A stretch of DNA of 64,000 nt from assembly GCA_947090765.1 (NCBI GenBank), contig OX352322.1:6379001-6443000 (forward strand). Direction: 5' to 3'. A model generated the notes under the pieces. The model searched no databases. It worked only from the letters and a program-made list of their open reading frames with translations, and had not been told where the DNA came from. The position numbers were made by a program, and so were the translations under genes. Shown one piece after another: positions 10,250 to 19,615 of this stretch; position 1 is the first letter of the stretch; each line of letters starts with the position of its first letter. Source of the DNA: Pseudomonas sp. MM223 (GTDB lineage Bacteria; Pseudomonadota; Gammaproteobacteria; Pseudomonadales; Pseudomonadaceae).

Positions 10250-10365
10250 GTGGGAGCGGCCTTGCGTCGCGAAAGGGCTGCAAAGCAGCCCCGACACCCT
10301 CAGCACAATGGCTGAAACCCTGGGGCCGCTTTGCGGCCCTTTCGCGGCACAAGGCCGCTCCTACA
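10250..10365. repeat. REP pair, family A (inverted)
   Basis: Inverted copies of the family A unit: GTGGGAGCGGCCTTGCG at the left edge and its complement ending CCGCTCCTACA at the right. It lies between the convergent SPOR and TM2 genes. Confidence 0.88.
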
Positions 10366-10376
10366 AGGGCTTTGCA

Positions 10377-10796
10377 TCACCCCCTCCCCGCATTGCGCTC
10401 GGACACCTGGCTGTTCAGCGTCCAGAAGTCATACAGCACCCCCACCAGGAACAGCCCGCCGGTAAAGAAGTAGATGATCGCGGTAATCCACTTGCCCTGA
10501 TACAGCCGATGCAGGCCAAACACCCCAAGGAAAGTCAGCAGGATCCAGGCGATGTTGTAGTCGATACGCCCGGACTGGAACCGCAGGTCCGCTTCACGGT
10601 CCATTGCCGGGATCAGGAACAGGTCGATCAGCCAGCCAATGCCCAGCAGGCCCAAGGTGAAGAACCAGATAGTGCCGGTGATGGGCTTGCCGTAGTAGAA
10701 GCGATGCGACCCGGTGAAGCCGAAAATCCATAGCAGGTAGCCGATTACCTTGCTGTGAGTGTCGTGATAGCGCGCCCCCTGTTGATAACTGTTCAT
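10377..10796 (-). CDS. TM2-domain membrane protein
   Basis: Protein of 139 residues with about four hydrophobic segments. TM2 signatures occur twice: GYLLWIFGFTGSHRFYYG with LGLLGIGWLIDLFLIP, and LLTFLGVFGLHRLYQGKW with a second helix pair. It looks like a duplicated TM2 unit. Function is unknown. It is convergent with the SPOR gene and divergent from the NlpC/P60 gene. The ATG at 10796 is chosen; another ATG at 10800 is in a different frame. Confidence 0.85.
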   Translation of the reverse strand: MNSYQQGARYHDTHSKVIGYLLWIFGFTGSHRFYYGKPITGTIWFFTLGLLGIGWLIDLFLIPAMDREADLRFQSGRIDYNIAWILLTFLGVFGLHRLYQGKWITAIIYFFTGGLFLVGVLYDFWTLNSQVSERNAGRG

Positions 10797-10962
10797 TCAT
10801 AGCCCTCGTGGGTTATCCGAAAATTTTCTAAAAAAAAATGTGACTTTCTCGCTTCAGGCCGACGTACGGCAGCTGGGCAATCGACCAACGGATCAAATAT
10901 TGATCAAAAAGCTGTTATAAAGTTGCGCGCCCAACACATAACTATTCATAAGAGCTTCATCT

Positions 10963-11589
10963 ATGCCGCCTTTATTCAAGACATGGCTGACCCTCTGTCT
11001 ATTATTGCCCCTGGCCGCCCACGCCACCAATCGTGAGCAACGTCTTCCCAATGGGTTCACCGGCTATACCACCAATGCCTCGGTGAAACACGCGCCGGTC
11101 AAGCAGACTGCTCTGCGCGCGCGCCCCAACAGCGCCGCCAGCAACCGTGGCTTGCCAGTTGCCGCCATGTCGCCGAAGCAGAGCAGCGATGTGCTCAGCC
11201 GTGCGGTGAATGTGCTCGGTACCCCATACGTTTGGGGTGGCAGCAGCCCGAAAAAAGGTTTCGACTGCAGCGGGCTGGTGAAATACGCCTTCAACGATGT
11301 TGCAGACGTCGACCTGCCGCGCACCTCCAATGCCATGGCCCAGGGCCACGGCGTGAAGGTGGCCAAGGGTGACCTCAAGCCTGGCGACCTGATCTTCTTC
11401 AACATCAAGAGCCGCCGGGTGAACCATGTTGCCATTTACCTGGGCAACGACCGCTTCATCCACGCGCCACGCCGTGGCAAGCGGGTGAGCATCGACACCC
11501 TCAGCAAGCCTTACTGGCAGAAGCACTACGTAGTAGCCAAGCGGGTGCTGCCCAAGGAACAGCAGCAGCTGAACCTGGCCAAGCGCTGA
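10963..11589 (+). CDS. NlpC/P60 peptidoglycan endopeptidase
   Basis: Predicted exported cysteine peptidase of 208 residues that cleaves peptidoglycan stem peptides. It has an N-terminal signal peptide (LCLLLPLAAHA), a basic linker, and an NlpC/P60 domain with Cys102 in FDCSGLVKYAF, His155 in NHVAIYLG and His167 in FIHAPR as the likely catalytic set. The upstream 165 bases are AT-rich and contain TATAAA near 10915, but no convincing -35. It probably forms a single-gene unit ended by the REP pair. Confidence 0.93.
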   Translation: MPPLFKTWLTLCLLLPLAAHATNREQRLPNGFTGYTTNASVKHAPVKQTALRARPNSAASNRGLPVAAMSPKQSSDVLSRAVNVLGTPYVWGGSSPKKGFDCSGLVKYAFNDVADVDLPRTSNAMAQGHGVKVAKGDLKPGDLIFFNIKSRRVNHVAIYLGNDRFIHAPRRGKRVSIDTLSKPYWQKHYVVAKRVLPKEQQQLNLAKR

Positions 11590-11610
11590 TCCCAGCTCTA
11601 CCTGTTCCTG

Positions 11611-11705
11611 CCCTATCGCCGGCAAGCCAGCTCCCACAGGTCCGCCACAGGTTTCGAAACTGTGATGCACCTGTGGGAGCTGGCTTGCCGGCGATAGGGC
11701 CAGCA
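11611..11705. repeat. REP pair, family B (inverted)
   Basis: Inverted copies of the unit CCTATCGCCGGCAAGCCAG-CTCCCACAG, about 40 bases apart. Family B also occurs at 34986, 46661 and 62168. Confidence 0.88.
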
Positions 11706-11711
11706 CAAGCG

Positions 11712-12710
11712 CTACAGGTCCCCGATCAAACCCTTTTGCTTCAGCCCCCGCATCGCCCCCTCCATCGTCCGCATCCCTTCTGCACCTCCCGCCTGCATCA
11801 CCGAACACAACTGCGCCATCCGCCCCTCCCGCACCAGGTTACGCACCGCCGGCGTCGCTACCAGCACTTCCCGCGCCGCCACCCGCCCACCGCCTGCACG
11901 CCGGAGCAGCACCTGCGCCACCACCAGGCGCAACGACTCAGCCAACATCGCCCGCACCAATGGCTTTTCCTCGGCAGCAAACACCTCCACCAACCGGTCA
12001 ATGCTGCTGGCCGCCGAACGCGTGTGCACGGTCGCCAGCACCAAGTGCCCGGTTTCCGCCGCACGCAGGGCCAGGCGAATGGTTTCCAGGTCACGTAGCT
12101 CCCCGATCATGATCACATCCGGGTCCTGACGCAGCGCACTGCGCAGCCCCTGGGCAAAGCCACCGCTATGGCGGCCAATTTCACGCTGGTTGACCAGGCT
12201 GCGCTGGCTGCTGTGGATAACTTCGACCGGGTCTTCGAGCGTGACGATATGCAGCGCCCGATCACGGTTCAGTTGGTCGAGCAACGTTGCCAGCGTGCTG
12301 GACTTGCCACTGCCGGTAGGCCCGCCCACCAGGATCAGGCCATCACCGCATTGCGCAACAGCTTGATACACATCCCCCAGGTCGAGTTCGTCCAGCGTGG
12401 CAATCCGCCCTGGTATCAGCCGGAAGGTAGCCGCGGGGCCGTTCAGCTGGCGAAACAGGTTCAAACGAAAGCGGCCAAGGCCGGGCAACGCCAGCGCCAG
12501 GTCCAGTTCATCGCCGTGGGCCCACTGCCGCCGTTGGTGCTCAGCCAGCAAGGGCGCCATACCTTCGGCCAGGTCTGCCGGCACCAAAGCCGGCATGTTC
12601 ATGCGCTGCAAATCACCCTCCAGGCGCAGCATCGGGATCTGGCCCGCCGCCAAGTGCAGGTCTGAAGCCCCCGCATCCACGGCCCGGGCCAACAGGTCGG
12701 TCACATCCAT
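11712..12710 (-). CDS. pilT: PilT-family type IV pilus retraction ATPase
   Basis: Hexameric ATPase family of pilus retraction; 332 residues from ATG 12710 (MDVTDLLARA), preceded by GGGGAG. Walker A GGPTGSGKS lies at about 129-137. The Asp box is DPDVIMIGELRD and the His box is ETGHLVLATVHT. A TTG four codons upstream could extend it but is worse. No other pilus gene is nearby; pilT next to yggS-proC is a standard pseudomonad arrangement. It is divergent from yggS. Confidence 0.92.
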   Translation of the reverse strand: MDVTDLLARAVDAGASDLHLAAGQIPMLRLEGDLQRMNMPALVPADLAEGMAPLLAEHQRRQWAHGDELDLALALPGLGRFRLNLFRQLNGPAATFRLIPGRIATLDELDLGDVYQAVAQCGDGLILVGGPTGSGKSSTLATLLDQLNRDRALHIVTLEDPVEVIHSSQRSLVNQREIGRHSGGFAQGLRSALRQDPDVIMIGELRDLETIRLALRAAETGHLVLATVHTRSAASSIDRLVEVFAAEEKPLVRAMLAESLRLVVAQVLLRRAGGGRVAAREVLVATPAVRNLVREGRMAQLCSVMQAGGAEGMRTMEGAMRGLKQKGLIGDL

Positions 12711-12775
12711 GAGACTCCCCAAAGGCCTTCAAGTAGGTAGAATGCCGCAAACCCTACAGCCGCCGGCATCCGTCC

Positions 12776-13462
12776 ATGTCCACCCTAGCAGACAACCTTT
12801 CCGCTATTTCCGCCCGTATCGCCAGCGCTGCCCAGGCTGCCGGGCGCGATCCGGCCAGCGTCCAGTTGCTGGCCGTGAGCAAGACCAAGCCCGCCAGCGC
12901 CATTCGCGAAGTCCACGCCGCTGGCGTGCGCGATGTCGGGGAAAATTACCTACAAGAAGCGCTGACAAAGCAGCAGGCACTAAGCGACCTGCCCTTGATC
13001 TGGCACTTCATCGGCCCCATTCAGTCGAACAAGACCAAAGCCATTGCCGAGCATTTCGACTGGGTGCATTCCGTGGACCGCCTGAAAATTGCCCAACGCT
13101 TGTCCGAGCAGCGCCCTGCCGGCCTGGCGCCACTGAACCTCTGCCTGCAAGTGAACGTGAGTGGCGAAGACAGCAAATCTGGCTGCGCCCCCGCCGACCT
13201 GCCGGCCTTGGCCAAGGCCGTGGCCGGGCTGCCCAACCTGCGTTTGCGCGGGCTGATGGCAATCCCCGAACCCACCGACGACCGCGCCGCCCAGGAAGCT
13301 GCCTTCGCCCGTTTGCGCCAGTTACAGGAAAGCCTGGGCCTTGGCCTGGACACCCTGTCCATGGGCATGAGCCACGACCTGGAAGCGGCTATCGCACAGG
13401 GTGCGACCTGGGTACGCATCGGCACCGCCCTGTTCGGTGCCCGCAACTACGGCCACAGCTGA
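12776..13462 (+). CDS. yggS: PLP homeostasis protein YggS
   Basis: COG0325 protein of 228 residues: a single-domain TIM barrel that binds pyridoxal phosphate but has no known enzymatic reaction and acts in PLP homeostasis. The PLP lysine is Lys36 in LLAVSKTKP. VGENYLQE, WHFIGPIQSNK and LSMGMSHDLEAAI are all present. It is followed by proC 38 bases later, and both are co-directional. Confidence 0.96.
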   Translation: MSTLADNLSAISARIASAAQAAGRDPASVQLLAVSKTKPASAIREVHAAGVRDVGENYLQEALTKQQALSDLPLIWHFIGPIQSNKTKAIAEHFDWVHSVDRLKIAQRLSEQRPAGLAPLNLCLQVNVSGEDSKSGCAPADLPALAKAVAGLPNLRLRGLMAIPEPTDDRAAQEAAFARLRQLQESLGLGLDTLSMGMSHDLEAAIAQGATWVRIGTALFGARNYGHS

Positions 13463-13500
13463 CTCCATGCTCTACTCACTCTTCCCCACAAGGACCTGAC

Positions 13501-14319
13501 ATGAGCAAGACACGTATTGCCTTTATCGGCGCCGGCAACATGGCCGCCAGCCTGATCGGTGGTTTGCGTGCCCAGGGCCTGGACGCCTCGCAGATCCGCG
13601 CCAGCGACCCGGGCGCCGAGACCCGCACCCGCATCCAGGCCGAACACGGCATCGACACGTTCGAGGACAACGCCCAGGCCATCGACGGCGCCGACGTCAT
13701 CGTGCTGGCAGTCAAGCCGCAGGTCATGAAAGCCGTGTGCCAAGCCCTGCAACCCAACTTGCAGGATGGCCAGCTGATTGTTTCCATCGCCGCCGGCATC
13801 ACCTGCGCCAGCCTGCAAAGCTGGGTGGGCGCTCGCCCGGTGGTGCGCTGCATGCCCAACACCCCTGCGCTGCTGCGCCAGGGCGTAAGCGGCCTGTACG
13901 CCACCGCTGAAGTGTCCGGCGCGCAGCGCCAGCAGGCCGAACAACTGCTGTCGGCCGTCGGTACTGCCCTGTGGCTGGATCAGGAGCAACAACTGGACGC
14001 TGTGACCGCAGTGTCCGGCAGCGGCCCTGCGTACTTCTTCCTGCTGATCGAGGCCATGACCGCAGCTGGCGAAAAGCTCGGCCTGCCACGTGAAACCGCT
14101 TCCCAGCTGACCTTGCAGACCGCCCTTGGCGCCGCCCGCATGGCGGTTGCCAGCGATGTCGATGCCGCCGAGCTGCGCCGCCGCGTCACCTCGCCCGCCG
14201 GCACCACGGAAGCGGCGATCAAGTCGTTCCAGGCCAGCGGCTTCGAAGCCATCGTCGAGCAGGCGCTGCAGGCCGCGGCCACGCGCTCTGCCGAGCTGGC
14301 CGAACAACTGGGCAAATAA
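13501..14319 (+). CDS. proC: Pyrroline-5-carboxylate reductase
   Basis: Last step of proline synthesis, P5C to proline with NAD(P)H. The 272-residue protein starts MSKTRIAFIGAGNMA, which contains the Rossmann GxGxMA loop. The C-terminal signature VSGSGPAYFFLLIEAM and the RRRVTSPAGTTEAAI motif match ProC. The open frame extends far upstream, but ATG 13501 is the only start that agrees with the family. YggT follows after ten bases. Confidence 0.98.
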   Translation: MSKTRIAFIGAGNMAASLIGGLRAQGLDASQIRASDPGAETRTRIQAEHGIDTFEDNAQAIDGADVIVLAVKPQVMKAVCQALQPNLQDGQLIVSIAAGITCASLQSWVGARPVVRCMPNTPALLRQGVSGLYATAEVSGAQRQQAEQLLSAVGTALWLDQEQQLDAVTAVSGSGPAYFFLLIEAMTAAGEKLGLPRETASQLTLQTALGAARMAVASDVDAAELRRRVTSPAGTTEAAIKSFQASGFEAIVEQALQAAATRSAELAEQLGK

Positions 14320-14329
14320 GGAGCTTTAG

Positions 14330-14920
14330 ATGAATGCACTGTCCGGCGCCGCGATCTTCGTGGTGCAAACCCTGGTCAGCCTTTACCTGGTGATCGTTCT
14401 GCTGCGTTTTGTCCTGCAACTGGTCAAAGCCAACTTCTATAACCCGCTGTGCCAGTTCGCAGTGCGTGCCACGCAGCCGCTGCTCAAGCCGATCCGCCGG
14501 ATCATCCCCAGCATCGGCGGGCTGGACACTTCGTCGCTGTTGCTGGCGGTCATCATCCAGGCCCTGCTGATGGGCTTCGTGCTGATGGTCACCTACGGCA
14601 CCTTCGGTGACGTCCTGCACCTGCTGATGTGGGCGATCATCGGCATCACCTCGCTGTTCCTGAAGATTTTCTGGGTGGCGATGATTGTCATGGTGATCGT
14701 GTCCTGGGTTGCCCCCAACAGCCACAACCCGGCCGCCGAGCTGGCCTACCAGATCAGCGAGCCGGTGCTGGCACCGTTCCGCCGCATCGTGCCCAACCTG
14801 GGCGGCATGGACATCTCGCCGATCTTCGCCTTCCTGGCGATCCAGGTGATCCAGTCGTTCGTCATGCCCCCGCTGGCCGCCTACGCAGGCATGCCACAAG
14901 AACTGTGGCGCATGATCTGA
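14330..14920 (+). CDS. yggT: YggT-family integral membrane protein
   Basis: Protein of 196 residues with two tandem YGGT units, each with a membrane helix pair and an amphipathic segment: QPLLKPIRRIIPSIGGLD in the first half and EPVLAPFRRIVPNLGGMD in the second. Function is poorly known; homologues have been linked to osmotic tolerance. GGAGCTTTAG precedes the ATG. Co-transcription with yggS and proC is likely, ending at the hairpin at 14929. Confidence 0.94.
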   Translation: MNALSGAAIFVVQTLVSLYLVIVLLRFVLQLVKANFYNPLCQFAVRATQPLLKPIRRIIPSIGGLDTSSLLLAVIIQALLMGFVLMVTYGTFGDVLHLLMWAIIGITSLFLKIFWVAMIVMVIVSWVAPNSHNPAAELAYQISEPVLAPFRRIVPNLGGMDISPIFAFLAIQVIQSFVMPPLAAYAGMPQELWRMI

Positions 14921-14928
14921 CCCTGGTT

Positions 14929-14970
14929 GCTACCCCCAGCGGCAAGCCTTTGCTTGCCGCTGGGGGTAGC
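14929..14970 (+). terminator. Strong hairpin terminator between yggT and metX
   Basis: A perfect 19-bp stem (14929-14947 with 14952-14970) with a 4-base CTTT loop is followed by GCTCTTTAG. The poly-T is weak but the stem is exceptionally stable. Confidence 0.7.
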
Positions 14971-15011
14971 GCTCTTTAGACTTACGCCTCCGTCAAGCGT
15001 GAGCAGGGTCG

Positions 15012-16150
15012 ATGTCCACTGTCTTTCCCGAAGATTCCGTCGGTCTGGTAGTACCGCAAACCGCCCGGTTCGATGAACCGCTGGCACTGGCTTGTGGCCG
15101 CTCCCTGGCCAGTTACGAGCTGGTCTACGAGACCTATGGCACCCTGAACGCCAGCGCGAGCAATGCCGTGCTGATCTGCCATGCCCTGTCCGGCCACCAC
15201 CATGCCGCCGGCTATCATGCCGCCACCGACCGCAAACCGGGCTGGTGGGACAGCTGCATCGGCCCTGGCAAGCCGATCGACACCAACCGCTTCTTCGTGG
15301 TCAGCCTGAACAACCTCGGCGGCTGCAACGGCAGCACCGGCCCCAGCAGCGTCAACCCTGCCACCGGCAAGCCTTATGGCGCCGACTTCCCGGTACTGAC
15401 CGTAGAGGACTGGGTGCACAGCCAGGTGCGCCTGGGCGAGCGTCTGGGCATCCAGCAATGGGCCGCTGTCGTCGGCGGCAGCCTGGGCGGCATGCAGGCA
15501 CTGCAATGGACCATCAGCTACCCGGAGCGTGTGCGCCATTGCGTCGACATCGCCTCGGCACCCAAGCTGTCGGCGCAGAACATCGCCTTCAACGAAGTGG
15601 CTCGCCAGGCCATCCTCACCGACCCCGAATTCCACGGTGGTTCGTTCCAGGACCAGGGCGTGATCCCCAAGCGCGGCCTGATGCTGGCGCGCATGGTCGG
15701 CCACATCACCTACCTGTCCGACGACTCGATGGGTGAAAAATTCGGCCGTGAGCGAAAAGCGACAAGCTCAACTACGACTTCCACAGCGTCGAATTCCAGG
15801 TCGAAAGCTACCTGCGCTACCAGGGCGAGGAGTTTTCCGGCCGTTTCGACGCCAACACCTACCTGTTGATGACCAAGGCGCTGGACTACTTCGACCCGGC
15901 CGCAGCCCAAGGTGGCGACCTGGCCGCCACCCTGGCCCACGTCAAGGCGGATTACTGCATCATGTCGTTCACCACCGACTGGCGCTTCTCGCCGGCCCGT
16001 TCGCGCGAGATCGTCGACGCCCTGATGGCCGCGCGAAAGAACGTCTGCTACCTGGAGATCGAATCGCCCTACGGGCACGATGCCTTCCTGATCCCCACAC
16101 CTCGCTACATGCAGGGTTTCTCGAACTACATGAACCGCATTGCCATCTGA
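15012..16150 (+). pseudogene. metX: Homoserine O-acyltransferase MetX, frameshifted by one base
   Basis: First committed step of methionine synthesis: acylation of homoserine. It has an alpha/beta-hydrolase fold with nucleophile Ser157 in GGSLGGMQ, and the late [10 protein letters not shown] region supplies the His/Asp part. The plus-one frame stops at 15869. Sequence from about 15754 to 16150 continues the protein in another frame ([10 protein letters not shown] ... MNRIAI). Restoring a T between 15753 and 15754 turns GAGCGAAAA into GAGCTGAAA and gives a 379-codon gene, a normal MetX length. metW follows eight bases later, the usual pairing. Confidence 0.93.
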
Positions 16151-16157
16151 GGACAGC

Positions 16158-16778
16158 ATGAGAGCCGATCTGGAAATCATCCACGACTGGATCCCCGCCG
16201 GCAGCCGGGTACTCGACCTGGGCTGCGGCAGCGGCGAACTGCTGGCCTCGCTGCGTGACCGCAAGCAGGTCACCGGCTATGGCCTGGAGATCGACGCCGA
16301 CAACATCGCCGCCTGCGTGGCCAAGGGCGTCAACGTCATCGAGCAAGACCTGGACAAAGGCCTGGGCAACTTCGCCAGCAACAGTTTCGACGTCGTGATC
16401 ATGACCCAGGCCCTGCAGGCCGTGGAGTACCCCGACCGCATCCTCGACGAGATGCTGCGCGTGGGCCGCCAGTGCATCATCACCTTCCCCAACTTCGGCC
16501 ACTGGCGCTGCCGCTGGTACCTGGCCACCAAAGGCCGCATGCCGGTATCGGACTTCATGCCGTATACCTGGTACAACACGCCGAACATCCACTTCTGCAC
16601 CTTCGCCGACTTCGAAGAGCTGGTGCACGAGCGCAGGGCCAAGGTGCTTGACCGCCTGGCCGTCGACCACTTGCACCGCAACGGGTGGGGTGGCCGGCTA
16701 TGGCCTAATCTTCTAGGTGAGATCGGCATCTATCGCGTCAGCAGCCCGGGCCTGCAAGAGCACCAGCTCGCGGTCTGA
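16158..16778 (+). CDS. metW: Methionine biosynthesis protein MetW
   Basis: SAM-dependent methyltransferase-fold protein of 206 residues that is always linked to metX and needed for efficient homoserine acylation in pseudomonads. The start MRADLEIIHDWI at ATG 16158 has GAGGAC upstream. The SAM loop VLDLGCGSGELL lies near residues 18-29, followed by EQDLDKGL and a C-terminal FADFEELV segment. DUF4426, rdgB and hemW follow with tiny gaps, so the operon probably runs metX to DUF3392. Confidence 0.96.
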   Translation: MRADLEIIHDWIPAGSRVLDLGCGSGELLASLRDRKQVTGYGLEIDADNIAACVAKGVNVIEQDLDKGLGNFASNSFDVVIMTQALQAVEYPDRILDEMLRVGRQCIITFPNFGHWRCRWYLATKGRMPVSDFMPYTWYNTPNIHFCTFADFEELVHERRAKVLDRLAVDHLHRNGWGGRLWPNLLGEIGIYRVSSPGLQEHQLAV

Positions 16779-16800
16779 CGCCCACCGGAGGAATTGCCCC

Positions 16801-17235
16801 ATGCGTCGCCTAGCCCTGTTCCTGATCAGCCTGTGCCTGGCCTTGCCGGTACTGGCTGCCGATGCCGCCCGGCCCGAGCGCAAGGAAGTGTTTGGCGACG
16901 TGACGGTGCATTACAGTGCATTCACTTCGAGCATGCTCACACCCGAGGTGGCCGCGGCCACCGGCCTGGTACGCAGCAAGAACCAGGGCGTGCTCAACAT
17001 CGCCGTGCTAAAGGCCAACAAGCCCGCCCCGGCGCTGGTCAGCGGCACGGTCAAGGACCTGACCGGGCGCAGCAGCCCGCTGTCGTTCAAGCAGATTACC
17101 GAACAGGGCGCGGTGTACTACATCGCCCAGTTCAAGATCGAACAGCCAGAAACCGTCACCTTCGACCTGAACATCGAAACCGGTGGCGTCAGCAACTCCC
17201 TCAGCTTCAACCAGGACGTGTATCCAGGCGAATGA
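16801..17235 (+). CDS. DUF4426 exported protein
   Basis: Protein of 144 residues with a clear signal peptide ([16 protein letters not shown], then ADAA), so periplasmic. The mature part begins [19 protein letters not shown], typical of DUF4426. Function unknown. GGAGGAATTGCCCC precedes ATG 16801, the strongest ribosome site in this operon. The stop overlaps the rdgB start (ATGA-type overlap at 17232-17235), so translation is coupled. Confidence 0.9.
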   Translation: MRRLALFLISLCLALPVLAADAARPERKEVFGDVTVHYSAFTSSMLTPEVAAATGLVRSKNQGVLNIAVLKANKPAPALVSGTVKDLTGRSSPLSFKQITEQGAVYYIAQFKIEQPETVTFDLNIETGGVSNSLSFNQDVYPGE

Positions 17236-17828
17236 TGAATTTCCAGCAACTCGTATTGGCCAGCCATAACGCCGGCAAACTCAAGGAACTCCAGGCCATG
17301 CTCGGCCAGTCCGTGCAGCTGCGCTCGATTGGCGAGTTCAGCCAGGTCGAGCCGGAAGAAACCGGCCTGTCGTTCGTCGAGAACGCCATCCTCAAGGCCC
17401 GCAACGCCGCGCGTATTTCCGGCCTGCCAGCCCTGGCCGACGATTCCGGCCTGGCCGTGGACTTCCTCGGCGGCGCACCGGGCATCTACTCGGCACGCTA
17501 TGCCGACGGCAAGGGTGATGCGGCGAACAACGCCAAGCTGCTCGATGCCCTGAAGGACGTGCCCGAGGCCGAGCGCGGCGCGCAGTTCGTCTGTGTCCTG
17601 GCGCTGGTGCGCCATGCCGACGACCCGCTGCCGATCCTCTGCGAAGGCCTGTGGCACGGCAGCATCCTGTTCGAGGCCAGCGGCGAGCACGGCTTTGGCT
17701 ACGACCCGCTGTTCTGGGTACCCGAGCGCGACTGCTCCAGCGCCGACCTGGCCCCGGCAGACAAGAACCAGCTCAGCCACCGCGCCCGTGCCATGGCCCT
17801 GCTGCGCCAACGTCTGGGCCTGGCATGA
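17232..17828 (+). CDS. rdgB: dITP/XTP pyrophosphatase (Ham1/RdgB)
   Basis: House-cleaning enzyme of 198 residues that hydrolyses deaminated purine triphosphates. [10 protein letters not shown] is the N-terminal phosphate-binding motif. [22 protein letters not shown] holds metal-binding acids, and GFGYDPLFW is the base-recognition loop. There are two adjacent ATG codons (17232, 17235); the first overlaps the upstream stop. Its stop overlaps the hemW start, which indicates coupling. Confidence 0.97.
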   Translation: MMNFQQLVLASHNAGKLKELQAMLGQSVQLRSIGEFSQVEPEETGLSFVENAILKARNAARISGLPALADDSGLAVDFLGGAPGIYSARYADGKGDAANNAKLLDALKDVPEAERGAQFVCVLALVRHADDPLPILCEGLWHGSILFEASGEHGFGYDPLFWVPERDCSSADLAPADKNQLSHRARAMALLRQRLGLA

Positions 17829-19000
17829 TCGCAACGCTGTCCTCCCCCGGCGCGGTGGCCTTTACCAGCCTGCCGCCGCTGGCGCTGTACATCCACATCC
17901 CGTGGTGCGTACGCAAATGCCCTTACTGCGACTTCAACTCCCACGCTGCCGGGCCTGAGCTGCCGGAAGACGCCTACGTCACAGCCCTGCTGGACGACCT
18001 CGACCAGGAGCTGGTCGCCGTACAGGGTCGCCCGATCAGCTCGATCTTCTTTGGTGGCGGTACGCCCAGCCTGTTCAGTGCCAACGCCCTGGGCCGGCTG
18101 CTGCGCGGCGTGGAACAACGCATCCCGTTCGCGTCAGACATCGAAATCACCCTCGAGGCCAACCCGGGCACGTTCGAGCAGGACAAGTTCAAGGCCTACC
18201 GGCAAACCGGCATCAACCGCCTGTCCATCGGCGTACAGAGCTTCCAGCCTGCCAAGCTGGAGGCGCTGGGGCGCATCCACAATGGCGACGAGGCGGTGCG
18301 TGCTGCCGGCATGGCGCGTGCCGCCGGCTTCGACAACTTCAACATGGACCTGATGCACGGCCTGCCCGACCAGTCGCTGGACGATGCGCTGGGCGACCTG
18401 CGCCAGGCCATCGACCTGGGGCCGACGCACCTGTCGTGGTACCAGCTGACCGTGGAGCCAAACACGGTGTTCTGGAACCAGCCGCCAGAGCTGCCCGAGG
18501 ACGACATCCTCTGGGACATCCAGGAGGCCGGCCAGGCACTGATGGCCGAGCACGGGTTCCGCCAGTACGAGGTCTCGGCCTATGCCCTGGCGGACCGCGC
18601 CGCGCGGCACAACCTCAACTATTGGCGCTTTGGTGACTTCATCGGCATTGGTGCCGGTGCCCACGGCAAGCTGACCTTCGCCGACGGGCGCATCCTGCGC
18701 ACCTGGAAAACCCGCCTGCCCAAGGACTACCTGAACCTGGCCAAGCCGTTCAAGGCCGGCGAGAAGCTGCTGCCGGTCGACGAGCTGCCGTTCGAGTTCC
18801 TGATGAATGCCCTGCGCCTGACCGATGGCGTGGAAGCCGAACTGTTCACCCAGCGCACCGGTTTGCCGCTGGCACAGCTGCGCGAGGCACGCCGCGCCGC
18901 CGAACAAAAAGGCCTTTTACAGGTCGAACCGGATCGACTGGTAGCCACGCCAAGGGGCCAGTTGTTCCTTAATGACCTGCTGCAGTATTTCTTGACCTAA
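17825..19000 (+). CDS. hemW: Radical SAM heme chaperone HemW
   Basis: Protein of 391 residues starting [13 protein letters not shown]. The radical-SAM cluster is C-x3-C-x2-C (CVRKCPYC), followed by FGGGTPSLF and GVQSFQ, with the HemW C-terminal domain after that. It was long called oxygen-independent coproporphyrinogen oxidase, but HemW proteins bind heme and lack the full HemN motif. The open frame extends upstream across rdgB; ATG 17825 matches the family. DUF3392 follows after nine bases. Confidence 0.95.
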   Translation: MIATLSSPGAVAFTSLPPLALYIHIPWCVRKCPYCDFNSHAAGPELPEDAYVTALLDDLDQELVAVQGRPISSIFFGGGTPSLFSANALGRLLRGVEQRIPFASDIEITLEANPGTFEQDKFKAYRQTGINRLSIGVQSFQPAKLEALGRIHNGDEAVRAAGMARAAGFDNFNMDLMHGLPDQSLDDALGDLRQAIDLGPTHLSWYQLTVEPNTVFWNQPPELPEDDILWDIQEAGQALMAEHGFRQYEVSAYALADRAARHNLNYWRFGDFIGIGAGAHGKLTFADGRILRTWKTRLPKDYLNLAKPFKAGEKLLPVDELPFEFLMNALRLTDGVEAELFTQRTGLPLAQLREARRAAEQKGLLQVEPDRLVATPRGQLFLNDLLQYFLT

Positions 19001-19009
19001 GGATGACCC

Positions 19010-19337
19010 ATGGATCTGGTACTTGATCTGCTCGCGACGGTTTCCCGCTGGAGCCGCGGCAACCTTTCGGAGATTTCACTGGCCTTGGTAGGCTGCCTGC
19101 TGGTGCTGTTCGGCACCGACATCAAGAGCCTGGGTGGAACAGCGCCTGGGCGGCTTGGCGGGTGCCCTGCGCGTGCCGTTCATGGCCTTGCTGGTAATGA
19201 TCGGCAGCGGAGCGGCGCTGATCTATGCCACGCCGTGGGTGGTGAAGGGGTTGAGCCAGTTCAACAACTACGCGCTGGCGCCGGTGCTGCTGGTAGTGCT
19301 GGTGTTGATTGGCGTGGTGGCTGATCGCCGAGGGTAA
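19010..19337 (+). pseudogene. DUF3392 small membrane protein, frameshifted
   Basis: Predicted 108-residue inner-membrane protein with three hydrophobic helices. The first 40 codons (MDLVLDLLATVSRWSRG ... GTDIKS) are in one frame and the rest (VEQRLGGLAGALRV ... VVADRRG) in the next. Removing one C from the doublet 19129-19130 restores a continuous DUF3392 protein reading IKSWVEQR. The indel turns AGCT into AGCCT, the same error type as in ftsY, tcyP and others. It is probably the last gene of the metX-hemW operon. Function unknown. Confidence 0.85.
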
Positions 19338-19345
19338 GGATTGCT

Positions 19346-19373
19346 AAAAGCTGCCCCGGAGCACCAGGGCAGC
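19346..19373 (-). terminator. Terminator of the minus-strand small gene
   Basis: On the minus strand GCTGCCC (19373-19367) pairs with GGGCAGC (19356-19350) over a 10-base loop, followed by TTTTAGC. It sits 20 bases after the stop of the 36-codon frame. On the plus strand it may also help to end DUF3392. Confidence 0.6.
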
Positions 19374-19392
19374 CCTACCACCTGACTAGCCC

Positions 19393-19503
19393 TTAACGGG
19401 CATCATCGAAATGGTCGCGCATGAGATCCCGAACGGTCTTGAGCATAATCAAGATCCGAACAAGCTTCCAGGCACGGCTCAGCGCATCAAGCAAACGCTT
19501 CAT
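19393..19503 (-). CDS. Putative type I toxin, 36-residue cationic amphipathic peptide
   Basis: Short frame not reported by length-filtered gene callers. The peptide begins MKRLLDALSRAWKLVRIL and ends RDLMRDHFDDAR. The centre (about residues 8-28) is a likely amphipathic helix rich in Leu, Ile, Val and Trp with Lys/Arg on one side. A full GGAGG Shine-Dalgarno (19513-19517) lies nine bases before the ATG, partly inside a TTGGCC/GGCCAA hairpin (19509-19514 with 19527-19532). Its leader contains a site at 19571-19594 complementary to the 5' end of the divergent small RNA. Size and layout resemble TisB and ZorO. I recognise no homologue; the toxin role is inference. Confidence 0.6.
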   Translation of the reverse strand: MKRLLDALSRAWKLVRILIMLKTVRDLMRDHFDDAR

Positions 19504-19570
19504 ATGCCTTGGCCTCCGTGTTGGCGGGCCAATCTTCCAGCATCTAACCGGCACTTCGATGCCTTCGAAA

Positions 19571-19594
19571 ACCAGGTGAAGGTTTTCAGTGAAG
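19571..19594 (-). promoter_or_regulatory. Predicted antisense-RNA target in the toxin leader
   Basis: On the plus strand this 24-mer repeats 19828-19851 with one difference (A instead of G at the tenth base). In the minus-strand mRNA it can therefore pair with the first 24 nt of the plus-strand RNA without a gap, the one difference giving a G-U pair. It lies about 68 bases upstream of the start codon and near the predicted mRNA 5' end. Confidence 0.65.
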
Positions 19595-19615
19595 TGGCCA
19601 GGTCAATGGCCCTTG

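Noticed and set aside
11712..12710. Pilus island around pilT
   Set aside because: No other pilus gene flanks it; pilT next to yggS-proC is the normal order in pseudomonads.
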